From the NCBI RefSeq assembly GCF_020171285.1, contig NZ_JAIUZI010000001.1:248001-312000 (forward strand): 64,000 bases of DNA, in the 5' to 3' direction. The translations under genes were made by a program, and so were the position numbers. The DNA is from Seohaeicola saemankumensis (lineage in GTDB: Bacteria > Pseudomonadota > Alphaproteobacteria > Rhodobacterales > Rhodobacteraceae). Below, piece by piece: positions 46,314 to 54,615 of the stretch; within the stretch, counting starts at the first letter, position 1; every line of letters starts with the position of its first letter. Under the pieces are notes generated by a model that made no database searches, was not told the origin of the DNA, and saw nothing but the letters and a program-made list of their open reading frames with translations.

Positions 46314-47015
46314 TCACTTGCGGACCAGCGTCGCGCGGCCATGCACCGTATCGGCGCGCATCTTCACCGCCCGCATCAGATCTCCCGCCGGTTCATAGGT
46401 CACGCTCAACGCGAACTGGCCCTTGCGCGCCAGATCCTCGGGCGAATAGCCGCCCACCCGCCGGAACACTCCCGAACAGGTCACGGCGGCGCCGTCCTCG
46501 CTGCGGCTGGTCAATGTGACCTCGGTCAGCCGCTCGCCGTCGAATATCCGCTGGCGGATCTTGCACAACCCCTCGCGCGGCTGATCGCGCATCACCATGA
46601 ACATGGCGGTCAGCGGATCCACCGCGCCCTTTTGCTGGGCATCGGTCACCGCATAGGGGCCCGCGCCGCCGATCTCGCTGCCGGCGCTGCGCGCCACCCC
46701 GTTGCGATAGCGCAGGCTGGCCCTCGAGTCGCGGCTGCCGGTCTCCATCTCCTCGTCATAGCGCGCCGGGCGGAACTGGCCGCCCCGCACCGTGCCCGAC
46801 GCGCTCAGCAGGAACTTGACGCCCGCCACCGCGCCCACCAGCCCGCTGGTCACGAACTGCGAGGACACCGTGTATTTCGACCCCGAGACCGAACCGGTCA
46901 GCGTCAGGTCCCCCACCTTCAGCCCCAGCGCCCGCACCGCGTACTGGCCCGCGCTTTGCTGCGCCGCCGCCGGCAGCGCCGCACACAGAAGAACGACAAG
47001 AAGAGCTCGGATCAT
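46314..47015 (-). CDS. DUF3108 periplasmic protein
   Basis: 233 residues from the ATG at 47015, signal peptide ending AAA near residue 17. The DUF3108 pattern is seen in YAVRALGLKVGDLTLTGSVS, the YDEEMETGSRD segment and a basic end. Secreted or periplasmic; function unknown in the family. Divergent from meaB across 80 bases. Confidence 0.8.
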   Translation of the reverse strand: MIRALLVVLLCAALPAAAQQSAGQYAVRALGLKVGDLTLTGSVSGSKYTVSSQFVTSGLVGAVAGVKFLLSASGTVRGGQFRPARYDEEMETGSRDSRASLRYRNGVARSAGSEIGGAGPYAVTDAQQKGAVDPLTAMFMVMRDQPREGLCKIRQRIFDGERLTEVTLTSRSEDGAAVTCSGVFRRVGGYSPEDLARKGQFALSVTYEPAGDLMRAVKMRADTVHGRATLVRK

Positions 47016-47095
47016 GCGTAAAACCACCACACTGGACAAACCACGCCCCCCCGATGCATGTAAGCCCCGGACCGGCAGGCAATCAGGACATAAAC

Positions 47096-48067
47096 ATGCA
47101 GATACAAAGCTTGGGTGACAAGATCCTGTCCGGCGACCGGCGGGCGCTTGCCCGTGCCATCACCCTCGTCGAAAGCAACCGCGCCGATCACCGCGCCCAG
47201 GCCACCGCGCTGCTGGATGAACTGGCCCGCCACAACCGGCAGGCGCTGCGCATCGGCCTCTCGGGCACCCCCGGTGTTGGCAAATCCACCTTCATCGAGG
47301 CTTTCGGCACCCTGCTGACAGGGCAGGGGCTGCGGGTGGCGGTGCTGGCGGTCGACCCCAGTTCGGCCCGTTCCGGCGGCTCGATCCTCGGTGACAAGAC
47401 CCGGATGGAACGGCTCTCGCGCGACCGCAACGCCTTTATCCGCCCCTCACCCAGCCAGACTCAGCTCGGCGGCGTCGCCCGCCGCACCCGCGAGGCGGTG
47501 GCGCTCTGCGAGGCGGCAGGCTTCGACGCGGTGCTGATCGAAACCGTGGGCGTCGGCCAGTCCGAAACCGTGGTGGCGGAAATGTCCGATCTCTTCATCC
47601 TGCTGCTGGCCCCCGCCGGCGGGGACGAGCTGCAGGGCGTGAAACGCGGCATCATGGAAATCGCCGACCTGATCCTGATCAACAAGGCCGACGGCGACCT
47701 GAAACCGGCGGCCACCCGCACCTGCGCCGACTACGCCGGCGCCCTGCGGCTGCTGCGCAAACGGCCACAGGACCCGCCCGGCTTCCCCAAGGCGATGATG
47801 GTCTCGGCGGCCGAGGAAACCGGCCTGGCCGAGGCCTGGGCCGAAATGCAGGACCTGACCAGATGGCGGCGCGAGGCCGGCCACTGGGACCGCAACCGCG
47901 CCGATCAGGCGCGCTACTGGTTCGACCAGGAACTGCGCCAGGCGCTGCTCGCCCGCCTCGAAACCCCCGCCGCCCGCGCCCGCCGCGACAGCCTCGGCCA
48001 GCAGGTCGCCAGCGGCGCCCTCAGCCCCGCCGCCGCCGCGCAATCGCTGCTCGAAACGCTGGACTAG
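47096..48067 (+). CDS. meaB: MeaB, GTPase chaperone of methylmalonyl-CoA mutase
   Basis: 323 residues from the ATG at 47096. G3E-type P-loop GLSGTPGVGKSTFIEAFG near 63, ETVGVGQSETVV near 155, guanine specificity INKADGD near 200. Loads and protects B12 cofactor on methylmalonyl-CoA mutase, or a related mutase such as ethylmalonyl-CoA mutase, common in this order. Neither mutase gene is in the window. Ends 292 bases before rpmB. Confidence 0.92.
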   Translation: MQIQSLGDKILSGDRRALARAITLVESNRADHRAQATALLDELARHNRQALRIGLSGTPGVGKSTFIEAFGTLLTGQGLRVAVLAVDPSSARSGGSILGDKTRMERLSRDRNAFIRPSPSQTQLGGVARRTREAVALCEAAGFDAVLIETVGVGQSETVVAEMSDLFILLLAPAGGDELQGVKRGIMEIADLILINKADGDLKPAATRTCADYAGALRLLRKRPQDPPGFPKAMMVSAAEETGLAEAWAEMQDLTRWRREAGHWDRNRADQARYWFDQELRQALLARLETPAARARRDSLGQQVASGALSPAAAAQSLLETLD

Positions 48068-48181
48068 AGCGCGGACCGGCCCTTTCATCTCTTCCAAAAT
48101 ACTCGCGCCGCAGGCATGACCCCACCGGGGTCATTCCCGCTTTCGCCGCCATTTCCATATCGGGTTTGATGGCGGCTCTGA

Positions 48182-48204
48182 CCCCGGCTTTTTCGGGGGC
48201 TTTT
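48182..48204 (+). terminator. Terminator after meaB
   Basis: CCCCG (48182-48186) and CGGGG (48194-48198) around a 7-base loop, then GCTTTT. A second stem with no T-run, ATGACCCC/GGGGTCAT (48116-48134), lies closer to the gene. Nothing else is seen in the 292 bases between meaB and rpmB apart from the rpmB leader with its AAGGATG ribosome site. Confidence 0.6.
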
Positions 48205-48359
48205 ATGGCGGCACGGAAATTCCCCGCAACCGCCTTGACCCAGCCCGCGATTCCCCCTAAACGCATCCAACCAGTTTCCGGGCGCAGCCTCAGGCCGCGC
48301 CCCTGTCGATTTGGCACCCGTCCAATACGGGTTGCCGCCAGATACAAAAGGATGAACCC

Positions 48360-48647
48360 ATGTCGCGCCGCTGCGAACTGACCGGAAAAGGCCCGATGAC
48401 TGGCAACAATGTCAGCCACGCCAAAAACAGAACCCGCCGCCGGTTTCTGCCCAACCTGAACGACGTGACCCTGCAGTCCGAAACCCTAGGCCGTGGCGTC
48501 AAACTGCGGATCTCGGCCTCGGCCCTGCGCAGCGTCGATCACCGTGGCGGTCTGGACGCCTTCCTGGCCAAAGCCAAGGACACCGACCTGTCGGACAACG
48601 CTCTGAAAGTCAAAAAAGAGATCGCCAAGGCCCAGGCTTCCGCCTGA
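48360..48647 (+). CDS. rpmB: 50S ribosomal protein L28
   Basis: 95 residues, basic, beginning [20 protein letters not shown] and containing [20 protein letters not shown], the L28 signature. Complete. Alpha-proteobacterial L28 lengths are about 90-100. Single-gene transcript, with a terminator shortly after. Confidence 0.97.
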   Translation: MSRRCELTGKGPMTGNNVSHAKNRTRRRFLPNLNDVTLQSETLGRGVKLRISASALRSVDHRGGLDAFLAKAKDTDLSDNALKVKKEIAKAQASA

Positions 48648-48704
48648 TCTCGGTGCGATCCGCGCGGGCGACCGCGCGGCGGCACAGGCCGATCGACCCT
48701 GCGA

Positions 48705-48732
48705 CCCCTGCGCACACCGCGTGGGGGTTTTT
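48705..48732 (+). terminator. Terminator after rpmB
   Basis: CCCC (48705-48708) pairs with GGGG (48723-48726/27), with an inner CGC/GCG pairing, and is followed by TTTTT (48728-48732). Located 58 bases after the L28 stop and before the DUF2946 gene. Confidence 0.6.
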
Positions 48733-48781
48733 GCATTTCCGCCTGTTCGGCAGGCCCGGCGCGGCTTATATCGTCAACACG

Positions 48782-49129
48782 ATGACCCGCTTCGCGCCCA
48801 TAATCACCGCCCTGATGCTGTCGCTGCTGCTCGTGCTCGGCGCCCAGCGGCAGGCGATGACCCATGCGGGCGGCGATGTCACCGAAATGGTGCTCTGCAC
48901 CGGCTCCGGGGCCACCACGGTCTGGATCGGCCGCGATGGCGAACCGGTCGCACCGCCGCACGACTGCCCCGACTGCACGCTCTGCCTGCCGCATGCGCTG
49001 CTGCCCGAAATCGCCGTGCCGGCCCCGGCCGCCGGCCCGCAACGGCAAGAACCCCTCCGCGCCGCGCGGCTTGATCTTTCCCTTCCCGCACCGCGCCCCT
49101 TTGCCCGTGGTCCGCCGCTGCCTGTCTGA
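48782..49129 (+). CDS. DUF2946-like copper-locus protein
   Basis: 115 residues from the ATG at 48782, with a hydrophobic signal at 6-22. Family features: MVLCTGSGATTVWIGRDG and a cysteine-rich PPHDCPDCTLC near residue 65. Similar proteins lie beside copper chaperones and TonB receptors. Directly upstream, by 49 bases, of a PCu(A)C gene. Probably a periplasmic or membrane metal-binding protein; function is not established. Confidence 0.75.
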   Translation: MTRFAPIITALMLSLLLVLGAQRQAMTHAGGDVTEMVLCTGSGATTVWIGRDGEPVAPPHDCPDCTLCLPHALLPEIAVPAPAAGPQRQEPLRAARLDLSLPAPRPFARGPPLPV

Positions 49130-49178
49130 TCTCATTTCACCGTTCAAACAGACAAGACAGACAGCAGGAGACACACCC

Positions 49179-49673
49179 ATGTCTTTCAAATCCACGCTCC
49201 TGGCCGCCGCCGCGGCCGCCGCTTTCGCATTGCCCGCCATGGCCGATATGGCCAAGATCATGGTCCAGGACCCCTATGCCCGGTCCTCGGGCGCCAGCGC
49301 CAAATCCGGCGCCGCCTTCATGACCCTGATGAACCACACCGACCAGGACGACCGGCTGATCGCCGCCAGCTCCGACGCCGCCGCGCGGGTCGAACTGCAC
49401 ACCCACAAGGAAAACGCCGACGGCGTGATGCAGATGATGGAGGTCGAGGAAGGCTTTGCCATTCCCGCCGGCGGCATGCACGCGCTGGCCAGGGGCGGCG
49501 ATCACGTGATGCTGATGGGGCTGACCGCCCCGCTGGCGCAGGGGGACATCGTGACCCTGACGCTGACCTTTGAAAAGGCCGGCGAGATCACCGTCGAGGT
49601 GCCCGTCGACCTGACGCGCAAGCCCGAGCATGGCATGAAACACATGCACGGCCAGCCCAAGACCGGCGGCTGA
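49179..49673 (+). CDS. PCu(A)C periplasmic copper chaperone (second copy)
   Basis: 164 residues, ribosome site CAGGAGA, signal peptide ending PAMA near 22. Copper-ligand pattern: VELHTHKENADGVMQMMEVE and the GGDHVMLMGL loop. A His/Met-rich tail (EHGMKHMHGQP) is an extra metal-binding stretch not found in the paralog at 37185. Together with the DUF2946 gene it forms a common copper-handling pair. Confidence 0.9.
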   Translation: MSFKSTLLAAAAAAAFALPAMADMAKIMVQDPYARSSGASAKSGAAFMTLMNHTDQDDRLIAASSDAAARVELHTHKENADGVMQMMEVEEGFAIPAGGMHALARGGDHVMLMGLTAPLAQGDIVTLTLTFEKAGEITVEVPVDLTRKPEHGMKHMHGQPKTGG

Positions 49674-49713
49674 CGCCCGGCCTCAGGCTGCGCTGCAGCC
49701 CTCACCCGCGCGT

Positions 49714-49735
49714 CGGGGCGGCCATGGCCGCCCCG
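49714..49735. terminator. Perfect palindrome between convergent genes
   Basis: A 22-base perfect palindrome centred on GGCCATGGCC, flanked by CGGGGC and GCCCCG, lies between the PCu(A)C stop (49673) and the Sir2 stop (49739). It can form the same hairpin on both strands and probably ends both transcripts, although no T-run follows. Confidence 0.6.
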
Positions 49736-49738
49736 GCC

Positions 49739-50437
49739 TCACCCGGCCTCGGCCAGCAGCTCTTCGACCCAGGCCGGCACGGTTTCCGAGGCCGGGCCGA
49801 ACCGGGTCTCGGCGAAATCGGAGACCACCGCCGAGGGTTCGAGGTTCAGCTCGACCGTATGCGCCCCCGCCGCCAGCGCCTCGCGCACGAAACCGGCCGC
49901 CGGATAGACCTGTCCCGAGGTGCCGATCGCGGCAAAGAGGTCAGCCGCCTCCAGGTGGCCCAGGATTTCCTCCATGTGATAGGGCATCTCGCCGAACCAG
50001 ACCACGTCCGGCCGCCCGCCCGGCGCGGCGCAGGCGGGGCAGGGCTCTCCCACCCGCATCTCCTCGGGCGCGGTCCAGCGGTGGCCGCAGGCGGCGCAGA
50101 GCGCGCCCGCCAGCACCCCGTGCATATGCAGCACGTCACGGGCGCCGCCCGCCTCGTGCAGCCCGTCGACGTTCTGCGTCACCAGCACCACCTCGCCGGG
50201 AAATTCGGCCTGCAGCCGCGCCAGCGCCCGATGCGCCGGGTTGGCCGCGGCCCGGGCCGCCCCCTTGCGCCGCGCGTTGTAGAACCCCTGTACCAGCTCC
50301 GGGTTCCGCGCAAAGCCCTCGGGCGTCGCCACATCCTCGATCCGGTGCTGCGACCACAACCCGCCTTCGTCGCGAAAGGTGCCCAGTCCGCTTTCCGCCG
50401 AGATCCCGGCACCGGTCAAAATCACGATCTTTTCCAT
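49739..50437 (-). CDS. cobB: Sir2-family NAD-dependent protein deacylase
   Basis: 232 residues from the ATG at 50437, preceded by GGAGGGA. NAD site ILTGAGISAESGLGTFRDEG near 5-24, TQNVDGLHEAGG near 93, catalytic His in LHMHGVL, four zinc cysteines (CAAC and CPAC) and VWFGEMPYHMEEI near 150. Class III sirtuin (CobB-like): removes acetyl or succinyl groups from lysines. Divergent from the phosphatase gene across 41 bases. Confidence 0.93.
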   Translation of the reverse strand: MEKIVILTGAGISAESGLGTFRDEGGLWSQHRIEDVATPEGFARNPELVQGFYNARRKGAARAAANPAHRALARLQAEFPGEVVLVTQNVDGLHEAGGARDVLHMHGVLAGALCAACGHRWTAPEEMRVGEPCPACAAPGGRPDVVWFGEMPYHMEEILGHLEAADLFAAIGTSGQVYPAAGFVREALAAGAHTVELNLEPSAVVSDFAETRFGPASETVPAWVEELLAEAG

Positions 50438-50478
50438 GGTCCCTCCGTCGCCTACAAACATGCCCAAAGGAGCCCGCC

Positions 50479-50919
50479 ATGACCACCCGCATTCTGTTCG
50501 TCTGCCTCGGCAACATCTGCCGCTCTCCCGCCGCCGAAGGGGTGGCGCGGGCCCGCATTCCCGGCATCGAAACCGACAGCGCCGGCACCTCGGACTGGCA
50601 CGTGGGCGATCCGCCCTACGGCCCGATGCAGGCCGCCGCACAGGGGCGCGGCTATGACATCTCGGACCTGCGCGCGCGGCAGTTTTCGACCGAAGACTTT
50701 ACCCGGTTCGACCTGATCCTGGGCATGGACGCCGACAATATCTCTGCCATCGAGGCGCTGCGCCCGCCCGGCAACGCCACACCCGTGCGCCGCCTGACCG
50801 ATTACGCCCCCGCTGCCGGCATGGATCACGTGCCGGACCCCTATTACACCCGCGATTTCGATGGCGTGCTGGGGCTTATCGAAACCGCGACGCAGGGGCT
50901 CGCCGCCAGCCTGCGCTGA
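50479..50919 (+). CDS. Low-molecular-weight protein tyrosine phosphatase
   Basis: 146 residues. The C-x5-R active-site loop FVCLGNICRSPAAEG begins at residue 7, with the general acid Asp in DHVPDPYYTRDFDGV near 118. Complete. Ribosome site AAAGGAG. Cytosolic phosphotyrosine phosphatase. Convergent with the LysR gene, 3 bases between stops. Confidence 0.92.
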   Translation: MTTRILFVCLGNICRSPAAEGVARARIPGIETDSAGTSDWHVGDPPYGPMQAAAQGRGYDISDLRARQFSTEDFTRFDLILGMDADNISAIEALRPPGNATPVRRLTDYAPAAGMDHVPDPYYTRDFDGVLGLIETATQGLAASLR

Positions 50920-50922
50920 GGC

Positions 50923-51888
50923 TTACCCGTCCAGCACCCGAAACGATCCCGCCAGCCAGGGCATCCGCGCCACCGCCGGGTCGATCATCTGCGCCTGCAC
51001 CAGCCCGCGCAGCGTCTGCGCCACGTCGCGCGGCACCCGGTCGGCCCAGTCCGAGGCGGCAAACAGCGAAATCGTCCGGTGGACCTCGCCGAACGGCAGG
51101 GCAAAGGCGTCGATCTCGTCATGGAACCGCACCGCCCGCATCAACCCCAGCGGCGTCGTCACCGCCCAGCCGATCCGCCGCGCCACCATCGCCATCAGCG
51201 CCAGGTTGCTGCCGATCTCGAACCGGGCCTCGAATTGCAGCCCCTCGCGGATCAGATGCGCCTCGATCTGGCGCGCGATCATCTGCTCGCGGGCATAGCG
51301 CAGCAGCGGCATCCCGCGCAGGTCGTCCATCGCCGTCTGCGCGTCGCGGACCACTCCGCGCGGCGCCACCAGGATAAAGGGGTCGCGCACCAGCGGGTAT
51401 TCGGTGATACCCTCGCGCACCCCGCCGGCGCTGGCCGCGACCGCGATGTTCAGCTCGCGCGCCTCGATCGCAGCGTTGATCTCGTGGCTCGAGGCGGTGA
51501 TCATCTTGAACCGGCAGCGGGTCAGGTTATCCGCCAGAATCGTGGTCAGGCGCGGTGTCAGGTCGTTGTCGAAATCGTCGATCAGCCCGATGTTGAGCTG
51601 GCTCAGATGGGTCAGGTCCATCACCGTCAGCTCGCTCTGCGCCAGCCGCAGCTCGGACAGCACCGCCTCGGTCCGGGCCAGGAACCCGCGCCCGGCCGCC
51701 GTCACCACCATCGGGCGTCGGCCGTGATCGACCAGGTCGGTGCCCAGGGCGGTCTCCAGGTTGCGCAGCTGCTGGCTGACGGCGGGCTGGCTCAGCCCGG
51801 TGCGCTCGGCGGCCTGCGCCACCGATCCGGTCCGGGCCAGGGCCTCGAACACTTCCAGCCCGCGCAGGGTGACGCCCTTCATCAGCAT
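50923..51888 (-). CDS. LysR-family transcription regulator
   Basis: 321 residues from the ATG at 51888, chosen for GGGAGC upstream; an in-frame ATG at 51951 has no such site. DNA-binding helix GSVAQAAERTGLSQPAVSQQ near 18-40, followed by a full periplasmic-binding-like effector domain. No divergent target gene lies upstream, so its regulon is not evident here. Confidence 0.88.
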   Translation of the reverse strand: MLMKGVTLRGLEVFEALARTGSVAQAAERTGLSQPAVSQQLRNLETALGTDLVDHGRRPMVVTAAGRGFLARTEAVLSELRLAQSELTVMDLTHLSQLNIGLIDDFDNDLTPRLTTILADNLTRCRFKMITASSHEINAAIEARELNIAVAASAGGVREGITEYPLVRDPFILVAPRGVVRDAQTAMDDLRGMPLLRYAREQMIARQIEAHLIREGLQFEARFEIGSNLALMAMVARRIGWAVTTPLGLMRAVRFHDEIDAFALPFGEVHRTISLFAASDWADRVPRDVAQTLRGLVQAQMIDPAVARMPWLAGSFRVLDG

Positions 51889-52249
51889 GACATTGCTCCC
51901 ATGGTTTCGGGTTCTTTGAAACTCCATGGGCTGTTGGTCAAGTATTCTCAACCTCTGGATGCTGCAATATTCGGATTTTCAACACCAAAGCCGGATTTCC
52001 CGGCAGCGTGCAGCGCGGGTTTTGCGCGGATGCGCCCCCGGCCTGATCCCCGGTGCGGGCGAGCGGGGCAAACCGCAAGGCCTGCATTTGCAGAAAGCGC
52101 CGCTATACCCGGCCGCTTTGGCGGGCTGCTTTGCAGAAATTGCGGCATTCGAATGGCGGCAATATGGCGAAACAAGGGCAAAAACTGCAAAGCGCGGCGA
52201 AACAATCGCCGCGCTTTGGGTCAAACTCGCAAAATGAAAAGTGCCGCGC
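51889..52249. other. Gene-free stretch between LysR and the small secreted protein
   Basis: 361 bases without a convincing gene. Short open frames here have no coding character and no ribosome site. The LysR promoter should lie at about 51900-51990, where the sequence is more AT-rich (GTATTCTCAACC, GCAATATTCGGATTTTC). The right end holds the terminator described at 52181-52217. Confidence 0.5.
52181..52217 (-). terminator. Strong intrinsic terminator of the small secreted protein gene
   Basis: AAAGCGCGGCGA (52189-52200) pairs perfectly over 12 bases with TCGCCGCGCTTT (52206-52217) around a 5-base loop. On the minus strand it is followed by GCAGTTTTT. Located 33 bases beyond the stop of the 105-residue secreted protein. 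Confidence 0.85.
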
Positions 52250-52567
52250 TCAGCCGCAGCTGCTGCGGGCCTGTTCGCCGAATGCCTTGTAGCGTTTCCA
52301 CAGCGCCTCGTCCGTGTGCCGGTCCGACTGGCGCACCTCCTGGGCCTGATGGGGGTCGCTAAAGAACTTGGCGACCTTGCGCCGTTCGCTGCGGCTCAGG
52401 CTGTTGTTGGCCACCCGCTGGATACAGCTGCACAGCTGCGGCGTCGCGGCCTGGCGGTTGGACTGGCGGCAGGCCCGGTCGATCACGCCGGGACCGGCAA
52501 AAACCGGGGCAGGGGCGCCGCTTGCCAGCAGCCCCGCGCAAACCGCGATGGTCAGGAATGTCTTCAT
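52250..52567 (-). CDS. Small secreted protein of unknown function
   Basis: 105 residues from the ATG at 52567. Signal peptide ending VFA near 24. The mature part has four cysteines (DRACRQ, LCSCIQRVANNSLS, and SSCG at the end), suggesting two disulfide bonds, and is rich in Arg and Lys. It resembles uncharacterised periplasmic proteins of Rhodobacteraceae. Single-gene transcript with a strong terminator. Confidence 0.75.
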   Translation of the reverse strand: MKTFLTIAVCAGLLASGAPAPVFAGPGVIDRACRQSNRQAATPQLCSCIQRVANNSLSRSERRKVAKFFSDPHQAQEVRQSDRHTDEALWKRYKAFGEQARSSCG

Positions 52568-52883
52568 GTGTCTTGCCTCGTTCCTGTCAGCAGGGGTCAC
52601 CAGCCCCTTCGCCTCATTCGGCGTACTATGTTCAGATCCCTGGTCCCGATCAATCCTGAGGCGCGCGGCATCACACAATCGGCCTGATCCTGCCGAAGGG
52701 GAACAGGGCCTGCGCCCTGTCCCCCACCCGGGAGGTCACCCGTGTGCCGGGGTTATCCGGTCTTTCACTGCTCGTGCCTTGGCCGCATCTGACGTGCGGT
52801 TGTTTCGGTATGAACAACAATAAAAATCGAATGTGGCAGAATTAAGGAGCGGCGCCCACCCGGGCGCCTGACCTTGCGTCGCC
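52568..52883. other. Gene-free stretch with two hairpins
   Basis: 316 bases without a supported gene. ACAGGGC/GCCCTGT with flanking GGGG/CCCC (52698-52724) forms a stable stem of unclear role. GGCGCCC/GGGCGCC (52851-52868) lies 16 bases past the dehydrogenase stop on the minus strand and is its likely terminator. The promoter of the secreted protein should be near 52600-52640, where GTACTATGTTCAG occurs. Confidence 0.5.
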
Positions 52884-53930
52884 TCAGGCCGCGCGCGCCG
52901 CCATCAGGTCCTGCACCGCCGAATCGGCCACATGCGCCGGGCTGACACCGGCCCGTGCCGCGCGCGTCAGGATCATGTCCATCGTTCGATCCAGCGCCGC
53001 CAGCTTGTCCGCGACCCATGGCCCCCGGTCCGCGATTCGCAGGATTTCGGTCGCCACGTTGATGATGCCGCCGCCGTTGGCAACGTAGTCTGGCGTATAG
53101 AGGATACCGCGCGCCTGCAGCCGGTCGGCGTCCGCTTCCGTGGCCAGTTGGTTGTTGGCGCCGCCCGCCACCAGCCCGACCCGCAGCTGCGGGATCGTCC
53201 GCGCGTTCAGGATGCCGCCGATGGCGCAGGGGGCAAAGATATCCGCCTCCGTGCCATAAACCGCATCATTCTCCAGCCCCGTCGCCCCGTATCGCGTGAC
53301 CATCTCCGCCACCCGCGCGCGGTCCAGATCCGCCACCCACAGCCGCGCCCCGGCCCCGTGCAGCAGCCCGCACAGATGCGCGCCGACGTGGCCCAGCCCC
53401 TGAACGATCACCCGCTTGCCGGTCAGGTCGTCGCTGCCGAACCGGTGTTTCGCGCCGATGCGGATCGCGTTGAAAATCCCGCGCGCGGTCACCGGCGAGG
53501 GATCGCCGCTGGCAAAGGGCCCGTCGTCCAGCCCGGCCACGAAATCGGTCTCGCCGCGGATCACCCGCATGTCCTGCGGCGTCATCCCCATGTCCTCGGC
53601 GGTCCAGTACCGCCCCTCCAGCGCCGCCACCGCGCGGCCAAAGGCGCGCAGCATCTCCGGCGTCTTGTCCCGGCCCGGATCGCCGATGATCACCGCCTTG
53701 CCCCCGCCCAGCGGCAGCCCGGCGGCGGCGTTCTTGTAGGTCATCCCCCGGCTCAGCCGCAGCGCATCCTCCAGCGCCTCGGCCGCGCTGTCATAGGGGC
53801 GCATCCGCAACCCGCCCGCCGCCGGCCCCAGCGCGGTGGAATGCAGCGCGATAAACCCGCTCAACCCGGCCTTTGGCGCGGACAGCCGCCAGACCTCCTC
53901 GTGACCGGGCGCATCAATTCTCTCCAGCAT
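52884..53930 (-). CDS. Leu/Glu/Phe/Val dehydrogenase family protein
   Basis: 348 residues from the ATG at 53930 (MLERIDAPGHEEV), preceded by GGAGGAG. Substrate-site GMTYKNAAAGLPLGGGKAVI near 62 with the catalytic Lys, dinucleotide motif VQGLGHVGAHLCGLLHGAG near 180, and PDYVANGGGIINV near 285. Length fits leucine dehydrogenase rather than glutamate dehydrogenase. Oxidative deamination of a branched or aromatic amino acid. Divergent from an Lrp gene, which is the probable regulator. Confidence 0.88.
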   Translation of the reverse strand: MLERIDAPGHEEVWRLSAPKAGLSGFIALHSTALGPAAGGLRMRPYDSAAEALEDALRLSRGMTYKNAAAGLPLGGGKAVIIGDPGRDKTPEMLRAFGRAVAALEGRYWTAEDMGMTPQDMRVIRGETDFVAGLDDGPFASGDPSPVTARGIFNAIRIGAKHRFGSDDLTGKRVIVQGLGHVGAHLCGLLHGAGARLWVADLDRARVAEMVTRYGATGLENDAVYGTEADIFAPCAIGGILNARTIPQLRVGLVAGGANNQLATEADADRLQARGILYTPDYVANGGGIINVATEILRIADRGPWVADKLAALDRTMDMILTRAARAGVSPAHVADSAVQDLMAARAA

Positions 53931-54047
53931 GGTTTCTCCTCCGGTTGCTGCCCATCCAGAGTACCGCCTTGGCCCGCGCAGATTTTCCGCGATTCTGCCT
54001 CCTGAAGTGTTATGATTTGGTGAAAATCTCCAATCCAGGGGGTCAAC

Positions 54048-54527
54048 ATGGTGAAAAAGCCCGCCATTTCGCTCGACAGCTTCGATCAGCGTATCCTTTC
54101 GGCCCTGCAGCGCGACGGGCGGATGCGTCTGGCCGACCTGTCCGAGGCCGTCGGCCTCTCGGCCACGCCCTGCGCCCGCCGCGTTGCCAAGCTCGAAGCG
54201 GCGGGCGTCATCACCGGCTATTCCGCCCGCGTCGATCAGGAGCGTCTGGGCCTGCCGCTCAACATCTTCATCTTCGTCGAGCTCGAACATCAGACCCGCG
54301 ACGCGGTCAACACCTTCGAGGCGGCGATGAAACGGTTCGATCAGGTGATGGAATGCTACCTGATGACCGGCACCCGCGACATCCTGATGCGCGTGGTCGC
54401 CGCCGACCTTGCCGCCTTTGACCATTTCCTCGAAAACGGGCTGATGCAGGTCAAGGGGATCCGCTCGATGCGCTCCAGCTTCGCGCTGCGCACCATGATC
54501 CGCCGGGACGCCTTGCCGGGGTCGTGA
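54048..54527 (+). CDS. Lrp/AsnC-family transcription regulator
   Basis: 159 residues. N-terminal helix-turn-helix [20 protein letters not shown] then [20 protein letters not shown], followed by the RAM ligand domain with [20 protein letters not shown] near 105. The divergent dehydrogenase for amino acids lies 117 bases away; Lrp proteins in this position usually sense the amino acid and switch on the enzyme. The gap is AT-richer near TTATGATTTGGTG. Confidence 0.92.
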   Translation: MVKKPAISLDSFDQRILSALQRDGRMRLADLSEAVGLSATPCARRVAKLEAAGVITGYSARVDQERLGLPLNIFIFVELEHQTRDAVNTFEAAMKRFDQVMECYLMTGTRDILMRVVAADLAAFDHFLENGLMQVKGIRSMRSSFALRTMIRRDALPGS

Positions 54528-54615
54528 CCGGCGCCCTGGCCGCACGGGCAACGAACCCCGGTCCTCACTGTCAGAGCCTATTGACCAGCCCCGAAATCCC
54601 CATCATATCCCACCC

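Noticed and set aside
48081..48104. TTTCATCTCTTCCAAAATACTC as a dispersed repeat family
   Set aside because: It resembles sequences I recall near gene ends in related genomes, but it occurs once in this window, so repetition cannot be shown here.
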